Source of the DNA: Nocardia pseudovaccinii NBRC 100343
GTDB lineage: Bacteria; Actinomycetota; Actinomycetes; Mycobacteriales; Mycobacteriaceae
Direction: 5' to 3'
DNA: 32,872 nt
Assembly (NCBI RefSeq): GCF_001613225.1
Contig: NZ_BDBY01000357.1
Coordinates: 1 to 32,872, forward strand
Positions 1 to 8,453 of this stretch are shown one piece after another. The notes below the pieces were generated by a model. That model was given only the letters and a program-made list of their open reading frames with translations. It did no database searches and was not told the origin of the DNA. Position 1 is the stretch's first letter. Each line of letters opens with the position of its first letter. Both the position numbers and the translations under genes were made by a program.

Positions 1-21
1 TGGCCACATCGCCGCAACGAT

Positions 22-35
22 TAGAACATGTTCAC
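22..35. promoter_or_regulatory. Probable KstR operator at the left edge
   Basis: TAGAACATGTTCAC fits TnnAACnnGTTnnA except for the last base. The nearest gene in the window, hsd4A, ends at 242 and is transcribed towards this site, so the box most likely serves a gene to the left. In M. tuberculosis the gene after Rv3502c in this direction is yrbE4A, the first gene of the mce4 sterol importer. An mce4 promoter is therefore the likely target, by inference. Confidence 0.5.
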
Positions 36-241
36 ATTGCTGTAGGAAGCTTTTTGGCATATTTGAACTGCCATTTTTCTCAAATTCGGCCCATGAATTT
101 GTAACAGGTGTCATTTGAGGGTGGCCTAACCCTTGTGAGGCGTCACGCACCGTCGACTCCCATGTCTACCAAGCGCCGCATCAGTGATCAACAACTGGAC
201 GAGTGATCAGCTGGCTTCCGATGGCACCTGCCATCACAGCG

Positions 242-1159
242 TCAGTTGTCCAGATCGATCAAAGAAGACGCTGAAAACGTACGCCCCGTGGGCCGCTGCG
301 CGAAGTATCCGCCGAGCGTGGCGGCGAGATCGTTTACCGACCAGTGATCATCGGCGGCGTCGAAGCGCTCCTCGACGACCGGCGCGGCCATCAGCGCGAC
401 CATCGGCCCGTACACGACGAACAGTTGCCCGTTGACGGCATCGGCGGCGGGCGAAGCGAGATAGGCGACCAAGCGCGCCACATGATCGGGCGAGAGTGGA
501 TCGATGCCGCCCTCCGGCGCCGCACTGAAGACCGCCTCGGTCATCGCGGTGCGCGCCCGGGGCGCAATGGCATTGGCGCGTACGCCGAATCGGGACAGAC
601 CGCGCGCGGCGGAGAGCGTCAGCGCGGTGATACCGGCCTTGGCCGCACCGTAGTTGGCCTGCCCCTCCGGGCCGAGCAGGCCCGCCTCGGAAGAGGTGTT
701 GACGAGCCTGCCGTAGATCGGCGCGCCCGCCGCCTTGGACTTGGCCCGCCAGTAGGCGCCCGCATTGCGAGTCAATAGGAAATGACCGCGCAGATGCACC
801 GCGACCACCGCGTCGAAGTCTTCGTCGGACATGTTGAACAACATGCGGTCGCGGGTGATGCCCGCATTGTTCACCACGATGTCTACGCTGCCGAAAGCTT
901 CCTCGGCGGTGCTGATGAGCGCATCGGCGGTCGACCGCTCGGCAATGCTGCCCGCGACGAACTCGGCCTTGGCGCCGAGCGCACGGATATCGGCGAGGGT
1001 CTCGGCCACCGCATCCGACTCCGTCAGGTCGTTGACCACCACCGACGCGCCCGCCCCCGCCAAGGCCAGCGCCTCGGCGCGCCCCAGTCCGGCGCCGCCA
1101 CCGGTAACGATGGCCACCCGCCCAGCAAGGCTCACATCCGTGTTGTCTACATCACTCAC
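242..1159 (-). CDS. hsd4A: SDR-family steroid/beta-hydroxyacyl-CoA dehydrogenase (Hsd4A-like)
   Basis: A 305-residue short-chain dehydrogenase. The NAD-binding loop TGGGAGLG is at residues 19-26, NNAG at 97-100, and the catalytic set is Ser157, Tyr170 and Lys174 (YGAAK). A C-terminal extension of about 60 residues goes beyond the usual 250-residue SDR and matches the length class of Rv3502c. Rv3502c-type enzymes act as 17beta-hydroxysteroid and 3-hydroxyacyl-CoA dehydrogenases in sterol side-chain beta-oxidation. Its position beside fdxD, fadE26 and fadE27 repeats the Rv3502c-Rv3505 order, which supports the name. The start is GTG at 1159. No Shine-Dalgarno sequence precedes it, but a KstR box ends 11 nt upstream, so a leaderless transcript is plausible. 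The exact substrate cannot be read from the sequence. Confidence 0.88.
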   Translation of the reverse strand: MSDVDNTDVSLAGRVAIVTGGGAGLGRAEALALAGAGASVVVNDLTESDAVAETLADIRALGAKAEFVAGSIAERSTADALISTAEEAFGSVDIVVNNAGITRDRMLFNMSDEDFDAVVAVHLRGHFLLTRNAGAYWRAKSKAAGAPIYGRLVNTSSEAGLLGPEGQANYGAAKAGITALTLSAARGLSRFGVRANAIAPRARTAMTEAVFSAAPEGGIDPLSPDHVARLVAYLASPAADAVNGQLFVVYGPMVALMAAPVVEERFDAADDHWSVNDLAATLGGYFAQRPTGRTFSASSLIDLDN

Positions 1160-1170
1160 GAGCCCGACTC

Positions 1171-1184
1171 TAGAACGTGTTCCT
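1171..1184 (-). promoter_or_regulatory. KstR operator overlapping the hsd4A promoter
   Basis: Plus strand TAGAACGTGTTCCT, one base off TnnAACnnGTTnnA. Read towards hsd4A, the last two bases of the box start a TANNNT hexamer (TAGAGT), followed by 7 nt and the GTG start. KstR bound here would cover the -10 element. Confidence 0.65.
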
Positions 1185-1204
1185 GTCCGACGGCAAGCAC
1201 CGGG

Positions 1205-1393
1205 TTACTGCAACTTCAGCGCCGCCTTCGGACACTGGGCCACCGCGTCCTCGACATCGGCGAGCCGATCCGCAGGTACGTCGGCTTCCACGATGTGCAG
1301 CACGTCCTCGTCATCGAGTTCGAAGACGTCGGGGGCGATTCCGACACAGATTCCGTTGGCCTCGCACTGATCCAGATCGACCGTGACCTTCAT
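1205..1393 (-). CDS. fdxD: Small single-cluster ferredoxin (FdxD-like)
   Basis: A 62-residue acidic ferredoxin. Cys10 and Cys16 in CEANGIC and Cys54 in the CPKAAL motif give three cysteines, while the position of a fourth ligand is filled by a non-cysteine. This is the pattern of actinobacterial 3Fe-4S-type ferredoxins that donate electrons to cytochromes P450. The ATG start is preceded by AAGGAG at good spacing. It matches Rv3503c in size and place, next to hsd4A and divergent from fadE26. Possible partners in the window are CYP125 and the two accessory P450s, none of which has its own ferredoxin alongside. Partner choice is inference. Confidence 0.9.
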   Translation of the reverse strand: MKVTVDLDQCEANGICVGIAPDVFELDDEDVLHIVEADVPADRLADVEDAVAQCPKAALKLQ

Positions 1394-1480
1394 GGGAACT
1401 CCTTAAATGGGACTCTGGTCGAAGCCTAACAACACCAGGTCATATCGGATACCGCCATTGTGCGGATTCGGTAGCAATAC

Positions 1481-1494
1481 TGGAACATGTTTCA
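1481..1494. promoter_or_regulatory. KstR operator between fdxD and fadE26
   Basis: TGGAACATGTTTCA matches TnnAACnnGTTnnA at every fixed position. It lies in the 208-nt gap between the divergent starts of fdxD (1393) and fadE26 (1602), so one site can control both directions. This is expected for this block, since the homologous mycobacterial genes are KstR targets. Confidence 0.8.
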
Positions 1495-1601
1495 GTTCGT
1501 ATGCAATGATCGGTTGACCGACACCGAACGAAGGCTGAACTCTTCCCACCCCGCCGACTCCGCAAGCTCGGTCGGCTGACCATTCCCCAAGAGGTATTGC
1601 C

Positions 1602-2795
<1,194 letters not shown>

Positions 2796-2891
2796 GCTGT
2801 ATTAGATCGCGGTGCTCCCGGGGCCCTACGTGGTCACGCAAGCTACCGCCTCCGGGCCCGTCGCTCGCACCGCAGAAAGCAGGTAGACACC

Positions 2892-3998
2892 ATGGATTTC
2901 ACACCCACCGAAGCTCAGCTCGATCTGACCCGCCTGACCGCCGAGGTCTGCGCCAAGTTGGTCACCGCGGACCGGATCCGCGAACTCGATGCCGAAGGCC
3001 GCTTCGACGAGCCGCTGTGGCAGTCGCTCGCCGAGACCGGCGTATTGGCCGCCGCACTGCCGGACGCGGTGGGCGGCGGCGATTTCGGCGCGCTCGAGCA
3101 GAGTGCCGTGCTGCGTGAACTCGGCAAGCACGTCGCCGCGGTCCCGTATCTGTGGTCGATCGTGGTCGGCGCGGGTGCACTCGCGCGTTTCGGCTCGGAC
3201 GCTCAACAGGATTGGGCGCGCCAGGCCGGTGAGGGCAGCGTCATCCTCACCGCCGGGCTCGCCGAGGAGCACAACTGGGAGCCGACCGAACCGACCACCG
3301 TCGCGCACGAGGCCGATGGCGGCTGGCGACTCACCGGCGCGAAGACCACGGTGCCCTTTGCCGATCGTGCGGCCCGAATCCTGGTCCCCGCCACGGTTTC
3401 CGGAGCTCCCGCTCTATTCCTGGTCGATCCGGCCGATGCGACGGTGAACCTGACAGCCCAGCGTGTGGTCGACTTCAGCGCCGAATTCGGCGTCGAATTC
3501 CATGACACCCCGGCCGAATTGGTCGCGACGGTGGACTCCGGTGCGGAGATCCTGGACTGGATCCTGACCCGCGCCTGGCTCGGCCTGAGCGCACAGCAAT
3601 TGGGCACTCTGGAGCGCGCACTCGAGCTGGTCGCCGAATATGCCCGCGAGCGTGAACAATTCGGCAAGGCCGTCGGCAGCTTCCAGGCTGTCGCGCAGCG
3701 CCTCGCCGACGCCTACATCGACGTCCAGGGACTGCGGCTGGCGGTCACCCAGGCCGCCTGGCGGGTTTCCGAGGATCTGGCCAGCGCGGAAGCCGTACAC
3801 ACGGCCAAGTTCTGGGCCGCCGATGCCGGACACCGGGTGGCGCACACCGTGGTTCACATACACGGCGGCGTCGGCATCGACCGCGACCACATCGTGCACA
3901 ACTACTTCACCGCCGCGAAGCACAATGAATTCGCACTGGGCGGGGCGAGTGACCACCTGCGGGCCATCGGCTCTCTGCTCGCGGAAACCCCTGCCTGA
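2892..3998 (+). CDS. fadE27: Acyl-CoA dehydrogenase, FadE27/ChsE5 subunit
   Basis: A 368-residue acyl-CoA dehydrogenase-fold protein. The N-terminal helical domain starts MDFTPTEAQLDL. The C-terminal domain carries REREQFGKAVGSFQAV near residues 250-265 and HIHGGVGIDRDHIVHNYF near 322-340. Length and order after fadE26 fit Rv3505 (ChsE5). Heteromeric steroid acyl-CoA dehydrogenases pair two such proteins, with the flavin site shared between subunits and only one subunit supplying the base. The AGCAGG sequence before the ATG at 2892 supports the start. A perfect hairpin follows at 4055-4090. The substrate, a 3-oxo-cholest-4-enoyl-CoA type thioester, is inferred from homology. Confidence 0.92.
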   Translation: MDFTPTEAQLDLTRLTAEVCAKLVTADRIRELDAEGRFDEPLWQSLAETGVLAAALPDAVGGGDFGALEQSAVLRELGKHVAAVPYLWSIVVGAGALARFGSDAQQDWARQAGEGSVILTAGLAEEHNWEPTEPTTVAHEADGGWRLTGAKTTVPFADRAARILVPATVSGAPALFLVDPADATVNLTAQRVVDFSAEFGVEFHDTPAELVATVDSGAEILDWILTRAWLGLSAQQLGTLERALELVAEYAREREQFGKAVGSFQAVAQRLADAYIDVQGLRLAVTQAAWRVSEDLASAEAVHTAKFWAADAGHRVAHTVVHIHGGVGIDRDHIVHNYFTAAKHNEFALGGASDHLRAIGSLLAETPA

Positions 3999-4054
3999 CC
4001 GAGCGCTGGCGACTGCTTGCAGGTCGCTCGAAAGGGTCGGGATCCGCACTCCCG

Positions 4055-4090
4055 AATCGGCCCGCCGGACCTGCCACCGGCGGGCCGATT
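4055..4090 (+). terminator. Hairpin terminator after fadE27
   Basis: Perfect 14-bp inverted repeat (AATCGGCCCGCCGG at 4055-4068 and its complement at 4077-4090) with an 8-nt loop. There is no T-tract, as is common for high-GC actinobacteria. It separates the fadE26-fadE27 unit from the toxin-antitoxin promoter. Confidence 0.7.
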
Positions 4091-4129
4091 GCTGAGCGAA
4101 GCAGTTAGGCCGACCTGCTGTTCGCGCTA

Positions 4130-4152
4130 GTATTACGTAATACACGTATTAC
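4130..4152. promoter_or_regulatory. Three-half-site palindromic operator of the toxin-antitoxin pair
   Basis: GTATTAC (4130-4136), GTAATAC (4137-4143) and GTATTAC (4146-4152) alternate in orientation. They form a perfect 14-bp palindrome and a second inverted repeat with a 2-nt spacer that shares the middle half-site. The site ends 20 nt before the antitoxin start, where an autoregulatory operator is expected. Binding by the antitoxin or antitoxin-toxin complex is inference. Confidence 0.65.
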
Positions 4153-4172
4153 AGATACGGCTCTAGGAGGGC

Positions 4173-4415
4173 ATGGTGCTGCTCAACAGCAAGGGCCAGG
4201 TGACAATCCCCGCACAGTTGCGTGCCAAGCACAATCTGCGCGAGGGCGACGACGTCGAAATCATCGAAGTCGACGGCACCCTTCGGATCGTTCGCACCGA
4301 AGGCGCCCCCACTCGTGGCCAACGCCTCGTCCGGCGCCTGCGCGGAACCGCGGACAGCCGGGATATCGAAGGTATGAGCACAGACGAAGTCATGGATCTG
4401 CTCCGTGGCGAGTAG
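4173..4415 (+). CDS. AbrB/MazE-type antitoxin
   Basis: An 80-residue protein. Its N-terminal half is a SpoVT/AbrB swapped-hairpin domain: NSKGQVTIPAQLRAKHNLREGD at residues 5-26 and VEIIEVDGTLRIVRT following. The C-terminal tail, SRDIEGMSTDEVMDLLRGE, is the kind of short helix that wraps a PIN toxin. AGGAGG lies just upstream of the ATG at 4173; a GTG follows one codon later. The toxin gene starts inside its last codons (11-nt overlap), which means translational coupling. It probably neutralises VapC and represses its own promoter through the operator at 4130-4152. Nothing in it points to sterol metabolism. Confidence 0.88.
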   Translation: MVLLNSKGQVTIPAQLRAKHNLREGDDVEIIEVDGTLRIVRTEGAPTRGQRLVRRLRGTADSRDIEGMSTDEVMDLLRGE

Positions 4416-4842
4416 TCCGACCCCTATCGGCAGGCCCGCCGTCCTCATCGATTCGTGTGTCCTACTCGATGTCATGACCAATGACGAGCGCTGGGCGCAG
4501 TGGTCGATGGGCCGAATCACCGAGGCTCTCGACTCCGGCCGGGTGGTCATCAACCCGATCATCTACGCAGAGGTCTCCGTCGGGTACGACACCGTCGAAG
4601 AGCTGGACGATTTGCTGCCCGCCGACGAGTTCGAGCGTGAGGCTCTACCATTCCGCGCCGGCTTCCTGACGGGCAAGGCATTTCAGCGCTATCGCCGTAA
4701 CAGCGGCGAGAAGCGCTCCCCGGCGCCCGACTTCTACATCGGCGCCCACGCCGCAGTCGCCGGATATCGACTCCTGACACGTGACCCCGGCCGGTATCGC
4801 GGCTATTTTCCGACCGTAGAACTGATCGCGCCCATGCCATGA
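4405..4842 (+). CDS. vapC: VapC-type PIN-domain ribonuclease toxin
   Basis: A 145-residue PIN-domain protein. The acidic metal-binding residues are in place: Asp16 in LIDSCVLLDV, Glu56 in NPIIYAEVSVGY, Asp109 in SPAPDFYIGAHAA and Asp127 in LLTRDPGRY. VapC toxins cut specific tRNA or rRNA sites using Mg2+ held by these residues. The start is GTG at 4405, overlapping the antitoxin gene by 11 nt in another frame. The catalytic set is intact, so the toxin is probably active. The target RNA cannot be predicted. It ends 33 nt before the convergent XRE gene. Confidence 0.88.
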   Translation: MASSPTPIGRPAVLIDSCVLLDVMTNDERWAQWSMGRITEALDSGRVVINPIIYAEVSVGYDTVEELDDLLPADEFEREALPFRAGFLTGKAFQRYRRNSGEKRSPAPDFYIGAHAAVAGYRLLTRDPGRYRGYFPTVELIAPMP

Positions 4843-4875
4843 AAACGGGCGCACTGATTTGTGCTCCGGTAGCGG

Positions 4876-5634
4876 CTATCTGGCCTCATCATCCCCGAGC
4901 AACCCGACGAAAAGTTGGCGGGTCGGCTCGGGCAGCGTGGTGCGGAATCGTTGGACGTGGATTTCGAATGGCTTGCCGGTCTTGCGATTTCGGAGCCGGA
5001 TGGTCGGGTCGCGACGGCCGATGTACACCCGGCCGGTATTCCACAGGCGGTGGAAGTCGGGCTGTGCGCCCAGCTCGCGCAGTAGCAACTGGACATCGGC
5101 TCGGGCACCGGCATGGCCCGCGTAGCCGCGAAAACGCCCGACCATCAGATCGGCCTCGCGCTCCCATTCCTCGATCACCAGACGTGCCCGCGGATCGGTG
5201 AACATCCAGCGCAGCGCATGTCCGTTCGGTCCAAGACCGGGGAAGGCTTCGTCGAAGGCGTCGTTGCAGTCGATGATGCGCCAGCCGTCGTCGAGCGCCG
5301 CCGCGAGATGCGGGGTCAAGGCGTCGAGGGTCTTGCGCACGGGCTGCCGCTCCGGGCCGGGCCGGCTTGGTCCGCCGCTGAATCGTTGCTGCGCAAGGTG
5401 ATACAGGTGGATGCGATCGTCGGGATCCAGTGCGAAGACCTCGGCGAGCGCATCGAGAATCGAGGGGCTCGGATTGAACGCACCGCCCTGTTCGATCTTG
5501 GCGAGATAGCCGACGCTGGAGTGGATCGCCTCGGCGAGCTGCTGTCGGCTCAGGCCGCCAGGATGCGCCGCGGTCGGCCGCTGCCGCCGCATCCGCACGA
5601 ATTCGGCGAGCGTCGGCACCTGTAGTTCATCCAT
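4876..5634 (-). CDS. XRE-family regulator with MmyB-like ligand-binding domain
   Basis: 252 residues. A Cro/C1-type helix-turn-helix covers about residues 28-50 (LSRQQLAEAIHSSVGYLAKIEQG). From about residue 85 the chain has the MmyB-like domain with WRIIDCNDAF, LGPNGHALRWMF, GRFRGYAGHAGARAD and TLPEPTRQL. This PAS-like pocket binds small lipids in some members. The ATG at 5634 is preceded by GAAGGAGG. It lies 47 nt downstream of the TetR gene on the same strand, so the two may be cotranscribed. In actinobacteria such regulators often control an adjacent dehydrogenase or reductase, and none is next to it here. Its targets are unknown. Confidence 0.85.
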   Translation of the reverse strand: MDELQVPTLAEFVRMRRQRPTAAHPGGLSRQQLAEAIHSSVGYLAKIEQGGAFNPSPSILDALAEVFALDPDDRIHLYHLAQQRFSGGPSRPGPERQPVRKTLDALTPHLAAALDDGWRIIDCNDAFDEAFPGLGPNGHALRWMFTDPRARLVIEEWEREADLMVGRFRGYAGHAGARADVQLLLRELGAQPDFHRLWNTGRVYIGRRDPTIRLRNRKTGKPFEIHVQRFRTTLPEPTRQLFVGLLGDDEAR

Positions 5635-5681
5635 GTTCCTCCTTCGGGTCGCCGCCCATGGATGACGTTATGCCTTGCCGC

Positions 5682-6293
5682 TCAATCCTTCTGGGGCAAT
5701 TCGCCACCAGCGACCTCGATGAGCGCACGGGCCGCGCGATTGATCCGCTCAGCGGCATCGTCGAGATCCGGCTGTCCGGCATCGAGCCAGGCGATCACCG
5801 CATCCAGGATGAAGGTGGGGATGACCTGCGCGGCCCAGTCCTGCCACGGCCCCGCGGGCACGGCATCGGTGAGATACCGCTGCGCGATCATCGTCGAATA
5901 GCTGCGGACCATATCGATGACATCGCGGAATTCGGGCTCGCGGACCGCGTGCCGGAACAGTAGCCGGAAGGCGTCAGGATCCGCGGCGGCCGCCCGCAGC
6001 AGCGCGGAAATGCTGGTGCCGTCCAGCTTTTCGGTGCCGACGGCGTCGCCGAGCCTGGTATAGGCCCGTTCCAGCACGGCCCGGTACAGATCGGCCTTCG
6101 AGGCGAAGTGACGGTAGAGGATCACGTGCGTAATGCCCGCCTCGGCGGCGATATCGGGCAGGCCCGTCCCGGTGAAACCGTTGCGGGCCACCGCGCGGGT
6201 GGCCGCGGCGAGGATCTGCTCGCGCCGCTGGGCACGCGGCATGCGCCGGACGGGTTGCGCCGAAGTCTCGGCGGGCGTTGGGCTTTCGGGCAC
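5682..6293 (-). CDS. TetR-family regulator divergent from the P450 cluster
   Basis: 203 residues. The TetR helix-turn-helix is at about residues 40-63 (FTGTGLPDIAAEAGITHVILYRHF), and the C-terminal ligand domain ends near ELPQKD. The start is GTG at 6293 with AAGGAGG 8 nt upstream. An overlapping ATG at 6298 is in another frame and was not chosen. It is divergent from the first P450 across an 86-nt gap with a perfect inverted repeat, the usual arrangement of a local repressor that controls itself and the neighbouring catabolic genes. Its sequence does not resemble KstR or KstR2 as I know them. The inducer may be the P450 substrate, by inference. Confidence 0.9.
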   Translation of the reverse strand: MPESPTPAETSAQPVRRMPRAQRREQILAAATRAVARNGFTGTGLPDIAAEAGITHVILYRHFASKADLYRAVLERAYTRLGDAVGTEKLDGTSISALLRAAAADPDAFRLLFRHAVREPEFRDVIDMVRSYSTMIAQRYLTDAVPAGPWQDWAAQVIPTFILDAVIAWLDAGQPDLDDAAERINRAARALIEVAGGELPQKD

Positions 6294-6321
6294 GACATCA
6301 CCTCCTTGTTCAAGTGGAATA

Positions 6322-6364
6322 GTACAAGCAATTATGTTTAAGCTTGCTTGTACAAGAGCTTGTT
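6322..6364. promoter_or_regulatory. TetR operator region in the tetR/P450 gap
   Basis: GTACAAGCAA (6322-6331) and its exact complement (6344-6353) are 12 nt apart. A perfect CTTGTACAAG palindrome (6347-6356) overlaps the right arm, and a further CAAGAGCTTG follows (6353-6362). These CAAG/CTTG half-sites lie between the divergent starts and fit binding by the adjacent TetR protein. The assignment is positional. Confidence 0.6.
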
Positions 6365-6379
6365 AGCAAGGAGTGAGCC

Positions 6380-7525
6380 ATGACCACCGACTCATCGGAA
6401 CTCGCATGCCCCTTCACCGGAACCGACGCCGCACCCAGCTCGATCAGCCGCGTCCGCACGGCGACAGGCGACGAGGCCTGGAAGGTCTGCGGCTATCACA
6501 AAGTGAAAGAGCTGTTCACCGATGTCCGTCTGGGCCGTTCCCATCCGACGCCGGAGACGGCGGCACGGTCGTCGGAGTCGGTGTTCTTCGGCCGCCCGTT
6601 CGGGAACTTCGAGACCGAACCCGCCGATAACGCGCGGATGCGCGGACTGCTCAATCCGCTGTTCTCGGCCAAGCGGATGCGCGAACTCACGCCGCGGGTG
6701 GCCGCGTTCACCACGCAACTGCTCGACGACATGGCCGGAAAGGGGTCGCCCGCCGACCTGCACAAGGCCTTCGCCGAACCGCTGCCGCTGCTGGTCATCA
6801 GCGAACTACTCGGTGTCCCCTACGAGGATCGCGCGCAGTTCCGGATCTGGAGCGAGGCGCTTTTCGACACCAGCGATGGCGCGAAGTCGGGACAAGCCGG
6901 GGCCGAATGGTTCCTGTACTGCAAGTCGCTGGTCGAACGGCTGCGCAGGGAACCGGGAGAGGGCGTGATCGCCAAGCTGTGCGAGGTGCCGGACCTGGCC
7001 GACGATGCCATCGCGACGCTTGCCATGGGCTTGCTCTTGGCCGGGCATGAGACCACCGTCGTCGAAATCGGCCTGTGCACAGTGCAATTGCTGCGGAATC
7101 CGGCGCAGTGGCAGCAGCTGGTCGATCAGCCGGAGCTGGTGCCCGCCGCGATCGAGGAACTGCTGCGCGTACACGATTCCACCGCCTTCGCCCGCTATGC
7201 GCGCTCCGATATGGAGATCGACGGCGTCACCGTCCGAACGGGCGATCTGGTGCTGCTGGACGTCGATTCGGCCAACCACGATCCAGAGATCTTCACCAAT
7301 GCGCGCCAACTCGACGTGACCCGCTCGGAGGGGCAGCATCTGGCGTTCGGCTACGGCCTGCACTACTGCACCGGCGCGCCGCTGGCTCGCATCGAATTGC
7401 AGGTCGCCTTCGGTCAGCTGATATCTCGCTTCCCGACACTGCATCTGACGGTCGACCCGGACGAGTTACCAGTGCGCGAGAACGTTGTCACCAAGGGCCT
7501 GACCTCGTTGCCCGTCGCATGGTAA
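6380..7525 (+). CDS. Cytochrome P450, first of a tandem pair
   Basis: A 381-residue soluble bacterial P450. The I-helix motif AGHETT is at residues 221-226, the ExxR pair is Glu260-Arg263, and the heme loop FGYGLHYCTG (323-332) has Cys330 as thiolate ligand. The protein resembles the CYP105/CYP107-like classes more than CYP125 and has no membrane anchor, so it is cytosolic and needs a ferredoxin and reductase from elsewhere. AAGGAG lies 6 nt before the ATG. It is clearly paralogous to the P450 at 8454: both share HPTPETAARxS, FFGxPxGNFETEPAD and ELLGVPY. The next gene overlaps its end by 7 nt. The substrate is unknown; a hydrophobic xenobiotic, terpenoid or sterol-like molecule is possible. 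Confidence 0.93.
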   Translation: MTTDSSELACPFTGTDAAPSSISRVRTATGDEAWKVCGYHKVKELFTDVRLGRSHPTPETAARSSESVFFGRPFGNFETEPADNARMRGLLNPLFSAKRMRELTPRVAAFTTQLLDDMAGKGSPADLHKAFAEPLPLLVISELLGVPYEDRAQFRIWSEALFDTSDGAKSGQAGAEWFLYCKSLVERLRREPGEGVIAKLCEVPDLADDAIATLAMGLLLAGHETTVVEIGLCTVQLLRNPAQWQQLVDQPELVPAAIEELLRVHDSTAFARYARSDMEIDGVTVRTGDLVLLDVDSANHDPEIFTNARQLDVTRSEGQHLAFGYGLHYCTGAPLARIELQVAFGQLISRFPTLHLTVDPDELPVRENVVTKGLTSLPVAW

Positions 7526-8421
7526 ACCCGATAGTGGTCGGCACCGCGATCGCCTGCGCGTTCGTCGGCGTGATTCCGGTTTCGGCCGCGGCCGAATCGG
7601 TTTCGTGCGCAACGGCTACCGCCACGATCGCGGCGGCCGCTGTCGTTCGGGATGAGGACTGGGCCGAAGGGCTGGCCTATGACGCGCGCGGTGACCTGTG
7701 GGTCTCGCGGGTGCGACGCAACGAAGTGGTTCGCTATGACCCGTCCGGCCGCGTTACCGCCAGGGTCGCGGTCGCGTATCCCGGTGCGGTGAAACTCGGC
7801 CCGGACCAGCTGATCTACGTGACCTACGGCAACTTCCCGACCAATTTGGTACCCGGCTCGACCGGTGGCGGCGTCGTCCGCATTGATCCCACGGCCGAGA
7901 CGCCGCGGGCCGAGATCTTCGCCTCCGGTCTGGGTATGGCCAATGGCGCCGCATTCGATAGCGCGGGAGACCTTTTCGTCGCCGACACCTCGACCGGCGT
8001 TGTCCGGATCCGGCCGGACGGCAGCGTCGACACCGAATGGTCGGACCGGACAAAGTATTTCGGCGCCGACGGCATTCTGGTCGACGGTGACACGCTCTAC
8101 GTCACGCTGTATCTCAGCCCGAACGGCCGCATCCTGCGCATCCCGCTCGACGATCCCTCGCACGCCACCGTCGTCGCGGATCTGGCCGCCAGACCCGGCG
8201 CGCCACCGCTTCCCGACGATCTCGCCATCGGCCCGGACGGCATGCTCTACGACGCCACCACCTCGGGCCGACTCGTCCGCATCAATCCGGCGGATCACTC
8301 GACATGCACCGTCCTGACGGGTGAGCCGATGACCTCGATCGTCGTATCACCAAGCGCCGAAAGGGAATTCGTCGTCGGCACCGCCAGCGGCAATCTGCTG
8401 CGAGTGCGCTTGCCCGAATGA
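7519..8421 (+). CDS. Secreted SMP-30/NHL-type beta-propeller protein
   Basis: 300 residues from the ATG at 7519, which overlaps the P450 stop by 7 nt. A longer upstream frame exists but lies inside the P450 and was not used. The N terminus MVNPIVVGTAIACAFVGVIPVSAAAES is a signal peptide with a likely cleavage after AAA near residue 25. The mature part has repeated blades of the GDLWVSRV, DQLIYVTYG, GDLFVADTSTGVVRI and GDTLYVTLY kind, typical of SMP-30/gluconolactonase or NHL propellers. Two cysteines, near the start and end of the mature chain, could close the propeller. It may bind or hydrolyse a lactone-like compound outside the membrane. Its place between two P450 genes suggests a shared pathway. 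Enzymatic activity is not shown. Confidence 0.83.
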   Translation: MVNPIVVGTAIACAFVGVIPVSAAAESVSCATATATIAAAAVVRDEDWAEGLAYDARGDLWVSRVRRNEVVRYDPSGRVTARVAVAYPGAVKLGPDQLIYVTYGNFPTNLVPGSTGGGVVRIDPTAETPRAEIFASGLGMANGAAFDSAGDLFVADTSTGVVRIRPDGSVDTEWSDRTKYFGADGILVDGDTLYVTLYLSPNGRILRIPLDDPSHATVVADLAARPGAPPLPDDLAIGPDGMLYDATTSGRLVRINPADHSTCTVLTGEPMTSIVVSPSAEREFVVGTASGNLLRVRLPE

Positions 8422-8453
8422 GTCCGACCCCGAGAACTACGTAAGGAGTGACT

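Noticed and set aside
6351..6364. KstR2 operator before the first P450
   Set aside because: It is one base off the pattern but overlaps the local TetR palindromes, which explain it better. No KstR2-regulated ring-degradation gene is nearby.
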